5,994 nucleotides of DNA from Clostridium sp. (lineage in GTDB: Bacteria; Bacillota; Clostridia; Acetivibrionales; Acetivibrionaceae): positions 1 through 5,994 of the forward strand of contig DUVG01000217.1 of the NCBI GenBank assembly GCA_012841175.1, given 5' to 3'. Position numbers and translations under genes: made by a program. Positions 1-5,587 of the stretch are shown here, one piece after another. A model generated the notes under the pieces. It was not told where the DNA came from. It ran no database searches and saw only the letters and a list, made by a program, of their open reading frames with translations. Each line of letters starts with the position of its first letter. Position 1 is the stretch's first letter.

Positions 1-2
1 CA

Positions 3-140
3 AAAAAAGTTATAGCAGATGTATTAGTTAATAAATACAACGATTTAATGTCTGAAGGCTATGAAATATCAGTAGATAAAATAGAAAGGGATGTAAATAA
101 TTTATTTGGAGAGAATTTTTGGAGATTCTTAGAAAAATAA
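3..140 (+). CDS. 3' end of an unidentified gene (partial)
   Basis: An open frame enters from the left edge and runs 45 codons to a TAA at 138-140. The visible C-terminus is charged and probably helical, ends in NFWRFLEK, and contains a segment reading EISVDKIERDVNNLF. The codon use (AAA, ATA, TTA, GAA) matches the neighbouring genes, and the opposite strand offers only a low-complexity frame here. I do not recognise the family. A helical tail that alternates acidic residues with Val/Leu/Phe would suit many small regulatory or accessory domains, so no function is assigned. It is separated from the next gene by 103 bases with a candidate promoter, so it is probably a different transcription unit. 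That it is coding is likely but not certain, because the start is outside the window. Confidence 0.6.
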   Translation, partial: KKVIADVLVNKYNDLMSEGYEISVDKIERDVNNLFGENFWRFLEK

Positions 141-171
141 AATTCATACTAATAAATGTTACTTTTATTTT
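134..171. repeat. A/T-only inverted repeat after the partial gene; possible weak terminator
   Basis: AAAATAAAA at 134-142 and TTTTATTTT at 163-171 are perfect 9-base complements separated by 20 bases. The left arm overlaps the last codons and stop of the partial gene. The stem has no G-C pair, so it would be weak; the T-rich right arm could serve as the U-tract of a poor intrinsic terminator. In DNA this AT-rich it may be chance. Confidence 0.25.
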
Positions 172-197
172 AAATAATGACATTGATAAAATATTAT
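169..197 (+). promoter_or_regulatory. Candidate promoter for the regulator operon
   Basis: TTTAAA at 169-174 and TATTAT at 192-197 are spaced by 17 bases and match the vegetative -35 and -10 consensus at 4 and 5 of 6 positions. Transcription would start near 204, about 40 bases before the first regulator. Alternatives in the same stretch are TTGATA (183-188) with TACACT (206-211), also 17 bases apart, and a lone TATAAC at 217-222. The region is AT-rich enough that promoter-like hexamers are expected, so the choice is inferred. That some promoter lies in 141-230 is plausible because a new operon begins here. Confidence 0.3.
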
Positions 198-202
198 AAA
201 AA

Positions 203-221
203 TTGTACACTTAATGTATAA
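203..221. promoter_or_regulatory. Imperfect dyad upstream of the first regulator; possible operator
   Basis: TTGTACA (203-209) and TGTATAA (215-221) are inverted relative to each other around a 5-base centre. Six of the seven arm pairs are complementary. The dyad lies between the candidate -10 box at 192-197 and the ribosome binding site, a position where a bound protein could block transcription. AraC-family regulators usually bind direct repeats, so if it is an operator it may belong to another regulator. The significance is uncertain. Confidence 0.25.
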
Positions 222-230
222 CGGTATTGA

Positions 231-238
231 GTAGGTGA
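231..238 (+). promoter_or_regulatory. Ribosome binding site deciding the TTG start at 244
   Basis: GTAGGTGA contains AGGTG (233-237), placed 6 bases before the TTG at 244. A second TTG follows at once at 247, with 9 bases of spacing. The 244 start is preferred because it gives MLKVLLVDDEP, identical to the N-terminus of the paralogue that begins with an unambiguous ATG at 3734. Confidence 0.65.
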
Positions 239-243
239 AATAA

Positions 244-1836
244 TTGTTGAAAGTACTGCTTGTTGATGACGAGCCTTATGTGTTTGAAGGACTTAGAATT
301 ATGGTTGACTGGGAGAAATACGGTTTTTCAATTTGTGGTGAAGCTTCAAATGGTGAAGATGCTTTAGAAATAATCAAAACATGCAATCCTCATTTAGTAA
401 TTACAGATATAAAAATGCCTGTGATGGATGGTATTCAGCTTATTAAATCGGTTTATGAAGATTCAAATATAAGAGCCAAATTTATAATATTAAGTGGATA
501 TGATGAGTTTGAATATGCAAAAAGTGCAATGAAGTATGGTGTAAATAGCTATATTTTAAAGCCATTAGATGAGGATGAATTAAATCAAGCTGTAAAAAAA
601 GTAAGTAGTCAGATAATAGATGAAAGAAAAGATGAAGAAGTAAGAAACAAACAATTATCTTTTGTGGCTGAAAGCGCCATAAATAGCATACTAAAAGGTG
701 AGGCCACAGATTCGGATATTAAACGTGCAAATTTTATATTGGAGTTAGATGAAAATGAAGAAATTAAAATGCTGCTTTTAGAAATTGATAATTTTGATAA
801 GTGGATGAGCGATTATGATGAAATTCAACTTCGTAAAATCAGAGAGAAAATAAAAAAGATAATAAATAGCAGTATGGACAATAAGTTTGATTTGAAAGTT
901 TTTGAAGATGATTTAAACAGATTTTGCATTGTAGTTTCTAAAAGCATGGACATATATACTACAATTAGCGAGTACGCAAAAGATTTAAAAGAAATGATTG
1001 AAAAAAGTTTAGATTGCACTGTTTCAATTGCAATAAGCGATTCGGTAGTGGGGATAAAATTTCTTGTAGATCTTTATAAACAAGTTGATTTAGCTATAAG
1101 TTATAAATTTTTTAAAGATATAGGAAGCATTATTTTATATAAAAACATTAAAAATATATCAATGAATCATAATTTATTTGAAATAGACATTGACGAGTTA
1201 AAGAACTATATTAAGAAAAATGATATCAATGAAATAAAAAGAACAATAAAAAATTTGTTTCATGGTTTTTCAAAAGAGCTTACAGCACCTGAATTAATAA
1301 AAATTTATATAGAGAATTTAGAATTGGAATTTATAAGATATGTGCAGGAAATGAAGGGTAATGTACAGGAATTTACTAAAAAATTAATGGATTTTAACAA
1401 AAACTTAGAAAAATGCACCATAGAAGAACTTAAAAAAGAAGCAACTGATTTGTGCATATTTTTAGGCCAGTATATAGATTCTATTACAAAAAGTAATTCA
1501 AAGGATATTATAGCTGAAATGAAGCAGTATATTAATAAAAATTTTAATAAAGATATAAATTTAAAAATAATAGGCAGACATCTTTATGTTAACCCTGTGT
1601 ACATAGGGAGAAGATTTAAACAAGTTACAGGAATGCAATTTAATGAATATTTACACCAGGTAAGGATAGAGGAAGCTAAAAAACTTCTTAGAAAAACAAA
1701 TATGAAAATATCTGATGTGGCAAGAAGCGTAGGATACAGCAGTACTGAATATTTTGCATCTAAATTTAAAAGCTTTACAAATTTTTCTCCATCGGAATTT
1801 AAAAATGATTTTCTAATTAGTTTGCATAAATATTAG
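244..1836 (+). CDS. YesN-type response regulator with AraC-family DNA-binding domain (RR1)
   Basis: A cytoplasmic transcription factor of 530 residues, the usual size for the YesN group, presumably phosphorylated by the adjacent kinase. The receiver domain (about 1-120) keeps every catalytic position: acidic pair D8/D9, phospho-acceptor D55 (in TDIKMP), S84 and K106 (in LKP). Residues about 174-300 resemble a degenerate GGDEF-like fold: a LEIDNFDK strand near 179-186, a decayed signature DDLNRF near 222-227, and TVSIAIS followed by a helix and SIILY near 259-299. A helical linker follows. The C-terminus has the two AraC helix-turn-helices, near 438-463 (INPVY-like NPVYIGRRFK) and 488-513 (ISDVARSVGYSS). 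The start is TTG. The stop lies 35 bases before the kinase gene, so they are probably co-transcribed. It is paralogous to the regulator at 3734, but their recognition helices differ. Likely targets are sugar transporter genes, by analogy with the family and with the downstream lipoprotein gene. Confidence 0.95.
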   Translation: MLKVLLVDDEPYVFEGLRIMVDWEKYGFSICGEASNGEDALEIIKTCNPHLVITDIKMPVMDGIQLIKSVYEDSNIRAKFIILSGYDEFEYAKSAMKYGVNSYILKPLDEDELNQAVKKVSSQIIDERKDEEVRNKQLSFVAESAINSILKGEATDSDIKRANFILELDENEEIKMLLLEIDNFDKWMSDYDEIQLRKIREKIKKIINSSMDNKFDLKVFEDDLNRFCIVVSKSMDIYTTISEYAKDLKEMIEKSLDCTVSIAISDSVVGIKFLVDLYKQVDLAISYKFFKDIGSIILYKNIKNISMNHNLFEIDIDELKNYIKKNDINEIKRTIKNLFHGFSKELTAPELIKIYIENLELEFIRYVQEMKGNVQEFTKKLMDFNKNLEKCTIEELKKEATDLCIFLGQYIDSITKSNSKDIIAEMKQYINKNFNKDINLKIIGRHLYVNPVYIGRRFKQVTGMQFNEYLHQVRIEEAKKLLRKTNMKISDVARSVGYSSTEYFASKFKSFTNFSPSEFKNDFLISLHKY

Positions 1837-1859
1837 AGAAAATTCTGTTTAAAGAGAAA

Positions 1860-1865
1860 AGGTGG
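1860..1865 (+). promoter_or_regulatory. Ribosome binding site deciding the GTG start of the kinase
   Basis: AGGTGG, within a G-rich run that extends to 1867, sits 6 bases before the GTG at 1872. The GTG start gives a short basic N-terminus (MRLRLR) ahead of the first membrane helix, the expected topology. No in-frame ATG occurs until well inside the extracellular domain. Confidence 0.7.
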
Positions 1866-1871
1866 GGTTTT

Positions 1872-3707
1872 GTGAGGTTAAGGTTACGTATTTTCAACAA
1901 AATCGATGATATACCCATTAATATTAAATTTATTTTAATAAGTATTTTTTGTATAATAATTCCTATACTGACGGTGAATTTAATTTTTCTAAATAGCTTA
2001 TCAAAAACTGTAAGGGAAAGGGAAGAAGAAAACTTTAAAATTTCATATGAAAGAGCAAAAACTGATATTGTGAATGTAATAAGAGAGAGTGTTGCAGTTA
2101 GCCATTCCATATATACTGACGCAGATATATACAGGGAATTGGACAGGTATTACGAAAAAGGTGAGTATTACGGTGTTTTTATCAGCTCATTAAGAGAAAG
2201 AGCTGGAAGGTATCTGGCCATCTATAGAAATATTTCAAATATAACAATATACACATCCAATAAAACCATAGATTCTGGAGGACATTTTATTGTAATTGAT
2301 GATAAAATCAGAGAAAGCCCCTGGTATAAGAAGAATAAAGAAGTTGAAGGAAAACCTATACTATATGCCTTTGTTGAACCTAGAGAATATGGTGAGGGTA
2401 AATTTAAAGAATTTTTAAGTCTTATAAGGACTATGGATGGATACCAAAGAGGAATGCATGACAGAGTACTTAGAATTGATATTGATACATTTTGGATTCG
2501 GGATACTTTAAAAAGGGAAGATGACTATTTAAGCTTATATATTGTTGATAATGAAGGAAGGGTGGTTTTATCTTCTAAGGAATATATATATGAAGATAAT
2601 AATGCATATAATTTTATAAATTTTGATAATTTACCTCTAAATAAAGATGAACTATTGCTTGATAACAGGCTTGGGGAAGCTTCCTACATGAAAAATTGGA
2701 GGCTTATAGGAGTACCAAACGAAGAAAAAGTATATATGGCAATGAAACAGTCTAGAAATTTTATACTGCTATTGACCTTTATCAGTATGCTTGTTTCAGG
2801 TATTTTAGTTTGGATAATATTGAGTTCATATAATTATAGAATAAAAAGGCTTTCAAATCATATATCAAAGTTTGGAGATGGACAGTTAGACTTAATAATT
2901 TTAAATGAGGGAAAAGATGAAATTGGGCAGCTTATAAGAAAGTTTAACAAAATGGCTATAAGAATAAACAATCTTATAAATGATATTTACAAGCTAGAAG
3001 TTCAAAAGAGAGATTTAGAGTTAGAAAGAGTACAGGCTGAAATTAATTTTCTTCAAAGTCAGATGAATCCACACTTTTTATTTAATACTCTAAATGCCAT
3101 GCTAATTGTAAGTGTAAAAAACAATTATACAGAAATAATTGACGTAATAAAATATCTTTCAAAGACCCTAAGAAGACTCCTTAGCTGGAAAGATGATTTG
3201 GTTACAGTGGAAGAAGAAATATGTTTTACCGAGATGTATCTTAAAATAGAGAAATTTCGTTTTAGTGAAAAATTTAAATATGATATATTGATAGATGATG
3301 ATGTACGTAATTTTAAAATCCCTAAAATGAGCATACAGCCCTTAGTAGAAAATGCTTGCAAACACGGTATACAAAGTATAAAAGGACAGGGGAATATTAC
3401 TGTTGAAGTGAAGTTTTATGAAGAGGATTTTGAAAAGAACTTAAAAATATCTGTAAAAGATAACGGCATAGGTATTTTAGAAGAAAAAATAACAGAAATA
3501 TTAATGAATTTGGAAGAAGATATATATACAACAGGAAGTATTGGCATAAAAAATGTATATAGAAGACTTAAGTTATATTATGGTAAGGGGTTTAAATTCT
3601 TTATTCAAAGCGAAAGAAATAAAGGTACCAATGTAAGTTTTATAATTCCAGTTGAGAGTAAGCTTTCTGATACAACACATGAAAAACACATACAAAAAAT
3701 GTTATAA
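1872..3707 (+). CDS. YesM-type membrane sensor histidine kinase
   Basis: A 611-residue membrane kinase of the His_kinase (PF06580) plus HATPase_c class that pairs with YesN regulators. The order seen is: a basic N-terminus, a membrane helix at about 18-42, an extracellular region at about 43-296 resembling a double-Cache sensor, a second membrane helix at about 297-318, a HAMP linker at about 319-371, and a coiled stretch at about 372-393. Next comes the phospho-acceptor motif QMNPHFLFNTLN with His401. ATP-binding motifs are present: the N box QPLVENACKHG (Asn494), DNGIGI (530-535) and GSIGIKNVYRRL (555-566). It would autophosphorylate at His401 and pass phosphate to Asp55 of one or both flanking regulators. 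It lies between them with gaps of 35 and 26 bases, so all three are likely co-transcribed. A polar tail of about 17 residues follows the usual IIPVE end. The ligand cannot be read from sequence; YesM kinases next to CUT1-type transporters usually respond to saccharides. Confidence 0.95.
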   Translation: MRLRLRIFNKIDDIPINIKFILISIFCIIIPILTVNLIFLNSLSKTVREREEENFKISYERAKTDIVNVIRESVAVSHSIYTDADIYRELDRYYEKGEYYGVFISSLRERAGRYLAIYRNISNITIYTSNKTIDSGGHFIVIDDKIRESPWYKKNKEVEGKPILYAFVEPREYGEGKFKEFLSLIRTMDGYQRGMHDRVLRIDIDTFWIRDTLKREDDYLSLYIVDNEGRVVLSSKEYIYEDNNAYNFINFDNLPLNKDELLLDNRLGEASYMKNWRLIGVPNEEKVYMAMKQSRNFILLLTFISMLVSGILVWIILSSYNYRIKRLSNHISKFGDGQLDLIILNEGKDEIGQLIRKFNKMAIRINNLINDIYKLEVQKRDLELERVQAEINFLQSQMNPHFLFNTLNAMLIVSVKNNYTEIIDVIKYLSKTLRRLLSWKDDLVTVEEEICFTEMYLKIEKFRFSEKFKYDILIDDDVRNFKIPKMSIQPLVENACKHGIQSIKGQGNITVEVKFYEEDFEKNLKISVKDNGIGILEEKITEILMNLEEDIYTTGSIGIKNVYRRLKLYYGKGFKFFIQSERNKGTNVSFIIPVESKLSDTTHEKHIQKML

Positions 3708-3717
3708 AAATTAATAC

Positions 3718-3724
3718 AGGAGGT
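3718..3724 (+). promoter_or_regulatory. Near-consensus ribosome binding site of the second regulator
   Basis: AGGAGGT lies 9 bases before the ATG at 3734. It is the strongest Shine-Dalgarno in the operon and is paired with its only ATG start. This suggests the second regulator may be translated more efficiently than the TTG-started first regulator. Confidence 0.8.
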
Positions 3725-3733
3725 CACCTTAAA

Positions 3734-5302
3734 ATGTTAAAGGTTTTACTTGTAGATGATGAACCTCTGGCTATTGAAGGTATGAAAAACATTATTGAGT
3801 GGGAAAAAATAGGATACAAAATATGTGGAGAGGCGGCGGACGGCGAAGAAGCCATATCTATAATACAGAAGTTGAAACCTGATGTAGTGGTTACAGATAT
3901 CAGAATGCCTGTATTAGATGGATTAGAGCTTATATCTTTTGTAAAGAACAGAGTAGACAACAATATAAAGTTTATAATATTAAGTGGATATAGTGAATTT
4001 GAATATGCTAAAAAAGCTATGGAATTTGGTGTGAAGCATTATTTGTTAAAACCTGTATTTGAAGAAGAAATGCAGCAGGTGCTGCTAGAGATTCATACTG
4101 AAATCAAAAAAGAAAAGAAAAGCAAACTACAAAAGACAGAAGAAGCTCACATGTCAATAAGCAGCTTAATTAAAAAACTAACTCAAAAGGATGGAAGCTA
4201 TGATGAACTTTTAAATATTTATAATTCCACTTTTAATAAAGATGCTGCAAAAGTGTGGTATTATGCCTTGCTAAGGATAATGCCTGGTTGTGCTGATAAT
4301 TATGAAAAGAAAGATTTAAATGCAGTTGCAGAATATATGAGAAGCATTGCCAATTCATCAATAGAGAATAATAAAGAGTTGTTTGTTATTAACCATAATG
4401 CAAATACTTTTGGTTTGTTTATAGGAATTTTTGATGACAAACCAAATTACAGACATATTAAAAATATATTAAATGAAATAGCAGAACCCATAAAAAAAAC
4501 CTATGGCATTGAGTATCAAATTTCTGTAGGTACTTATATAAACAATCTAAAAGAAATAAAAAAAGCTTATAATACTTCACTAGAAGCATTAAAATACAGT
4601 TTTTATTCTGATTTAAACAGTATAGTATTTTATCACTCAGTTAAAAACACCAATTTTAACTATAATTTTTTAAACAGTGAATTTATTAATTCAGTTCTTC
4701 AGGCAATAGAAGAAATCGATGAAGAAAAGGTAGAAAAAATTATACAAAAAGAGTTTGCTTTTTTTAAAAAGAAATTATTAGATCCTGAAATAATACATAT
4801 TTATGTTAATAATATTATTTACCGCAGCAATAAAATGATAGGAAATATAAGTGAAGAAGATGAACTCAAAATTGAAATATCAGAATTAGAAAATAAAGAA
4901 AATTCAATTTCTCAAGTAAAAAAAGCTGTTATACATCACTGTAAGCATTGCTGCAGGGTGTTAGGGAAGGAAAATAAAAAGACTCTTGATGAAAATACCC
5001 ATAGAATAGAGGAGTATATAAAAGAAAATTATAAAAAATCAATTACCATAAAAGAAATGTCAAAAGATCTTTACATAAATCCTGTATATCTCGGACAATT
5101 ATTTAAAAAAATATTTGGAATGAGGTTTAGTGATTATGTGCACCAATTGAGGATACAGGAAGCAAAAAGACTTTTAGAAGAGACAACTATGGAAATGTCT
5201 GAGATAGCAAGAGAAGTAGGATATTCAAGTTACAATACCTTTTTAAAATACTTTGAAAAAAATATTGGAACAAAACCTGCTGACTATAAAAACAAGATTT
5301 AA
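3734..5302 (+). CDS. Second YesN-type response regulator with AraC-family DNA-binding domain (RR2)
   Basis: A 522-residue paralogue of the first regulator, with the same order of domains. The receiver (about 1-120) has D8/D9, phospho-acceptor D55 (TDIRMP), S84 and K106. By an ungapped count by eye, about 62 of the first 107 residues match the first regulator. A degenerate GGDEF-like middle domain spans about 175-300 (YYALLRI strand, then ISVGTYI and SIVFY). The AraC helix-turn-helices lie near 437-462 (INPVYLGQLFKK) and 487-512 (MSEIAREVGYSS). The second recognition region departs from both the paralogue and the usual family pattern: TFLKYFEK replaces the common YFSKxFKK form. An unusual His/Cys cluster, HHCKHCC, sits at 401-407 just before the DNA-binding domain. 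The gene starts 26 bases after the kinase and ends 285 bases before the lipoprotein gene, its likely target. It is probably activated by the same kinase, though which regulator the kinase prefers cannot be told. Confidence 0.95.
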   Translation: MLKVLLVDDEPLAIEGMKNIIEWEKIGYKICGEAADGEEAISIIQKLKPDVVVTDIRMPVLDGLELISFVKNRVDNNIKFIILSGYSEFEYAKKAMEFGVKHYLLKPVFEEEMQQVLLEIHTEIKKEKKSKLQKTEEAHMSISSLIKKLTQKDGSYDELLNIYNSTFNKDAAKVWYYALLRIMPGCADNYEKKDLNAVAEYMRSIANSSIENNKELFVINHNANTFGLFIGIFDDKPNYRHIKNILNEIAEPIKKTYGIEYQISVGTYINNLKEIKKAYNTSLEALKYSFYSDLNSIVFYHSVKNTNFNYNFLNSEFINSVLQAIEEIDEEKVEKIIQKEFAFFKKKLLDPEIIHIYVNNIIYRSNKMIGNISEEDELKIEISELENKENSISQVKKAVIHHCKHCCRVLGKENKKTLDENTHRIEEYIKENYKKSITIKEMSKDLYINPVYLGQLFKKIFGMRFSDYVHQLRIQEAKRLLEETTMEMSEIAREVGYSSYNTFLKYFEKNIGTKPADYKNKI

Positions 5303-5383
5303 ATTTACAACTTATTAATAAAGATCTCTCAATGGAAAGGCTACAAAAGCAACAAATTTCAGCCAAAATGCAATATATGGGAC

Positions 5384-5393
5384 TTTGTACAAA
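5384..5393. repeat. Perfect 10-base palindrome TTTGTACAAA
   Basis: It lies 82 bases after the second regulator and about 125 bases upstream of the -10 box of the lipoprotein gene, which is far for an activator site. Its TGTACA core recurs at 204-209 and 5558-5563, the other two regulatory regions of the window. It may be a protein-binding site, but a palindrome of this length can arise by chance in AT-rich DNA. Confidence 0.2.
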
Positions 5394-5486
5394 AAAAGGC
5401 CATACATATTTACATAAAATCACTTCTGTATTTTAAATTTAATAAATTATAAATAAAAGTTTAATTTTTAGGGTATACATCTTTAA

Positions 5487-5511
5487 TTTGTGAAATCAAA
5501 AAAACCACAAA
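5487..5511. promoter_or_regulatory. Inverted repeat TTTGTG/CACAAA over the -35 region of the lipoprotein promoter
   Basis: TTTGTG (5487-5492) and CACAAA (5506-5511) are perfect complements separated by 13 bases of mostly A. The repeat ends 6 bases before the -10 box at 5518, so it covers the place where a -35 box should be. This is a suitable position for an activator that replaces the -35 contact, or for a repressor. Assigning it to either regulator in the window is inference only. Confidence 0.3.
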
Positions 5512-5517
5512 CAATTG

Positions 5518-5523
5518 TATAAT
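5518..5523 (+). promoter_or_regulatory. Consensus -10 box for the solute-binding lipoprotein gene
   Basis: TATAAT is a perfect match and ends 64 bases before the ATG at 5588. The hexamer 17 bases upstream (ATCAAA, 5495-5500) matches the -35 consensus at only 3 of 6 positions, and 16- or 18-base spacings are no better. The start of transcription would be near 5530. A good -10 with a poor -35 is the usual form of an activator-dependent promoter, fitting control by an AraC-type regulator. Confidence 0.55.
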
Positions 5524-5535
5524 AAAATATAAGTA

Positions 5536-5562
5536 GTGCATATGCTTTTTATAGCAATGTAC
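5536..5562 (+). promoter_or_regulatory. Leader hairpin at the predicted 5' end of the lipoprotein mRNA
   Basis: GTGCAT (5536-5541) plus TGCT (5543-5546) can pair with AGCA (5553-5556) plus ATGTAC (5557-5562). This makes a 10-pair stem including one G-U, with a single bulged A at 5542 and a 6-base loop. With transcription starting near 5530 the stem would be about 6 bases from the mRNA 5' end and would leave the ribosome binding site single-stranded. Stems in this position can protect mRNA from 5'-end-dependent decay. The loop is T-rich but no T-tract follows the stem, so it is not a standard terminator. Confidence 0.4.
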
Positions 5563-5587
5563 AAATTATCACTAAGGGGGAAAAACA

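Noticed and set aside
28..210. Open frame of 60 codons on the minus strand
   Set aside because: It is Phe/Ile/Leu-rich low complexity, antisense to the partial gene and the AT-rich gap, with no recognisable motif.
481..501. A 21-base exact direct repeat with 3971-3991
   Set aside because: Not a mobile or regulatory repeat: both copies encode the conserved receiver segment FIILSGY in the paralogous regulators.
825..1019. Open frame on the minus strand inside the first regulator
   Set aside because: It lies antisense to a conserved regulator domain, and its Ser/Phe/Leu-rich product is what reverse-complemented Clostridium codons produce.
1817..2110. Open frame of 97 codons on the minus strand across the regulator-kinase junction
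   Set aside because: It is antisense to the end of the regulator and the membrane segment of the kinase; its hydrophobic look mirrors the AT-rich membrane codons.
3125..3361. Open frame on the minus strand inside the kinase core
   Set aside because: It is antisense to the conserved histidine kinase region between the H and N boxes, with no independent support.
3724..3963. Open frame on the minus strand inside the receiver domain of the second regulator
   Set aside because: It is antisense to the conserved receiver with all its catalytic residues; no motif of its own.
5187..5423. Open frame on the minus strand over the end of the second regulator and the gap
   Set aside because: Most of it is antisense to the AraC DNA-binding domain; the Cys/Phe/Leu-rich product resembles no family I know.
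5538..5550. GCATATGC palindrome followed by five T, resembling a small terminator
   Set aside because: An 8-base palindrome with no loop cannot fold as a terminator stem; the same bases fit better in the longer leader hairpin at 5536-5562.
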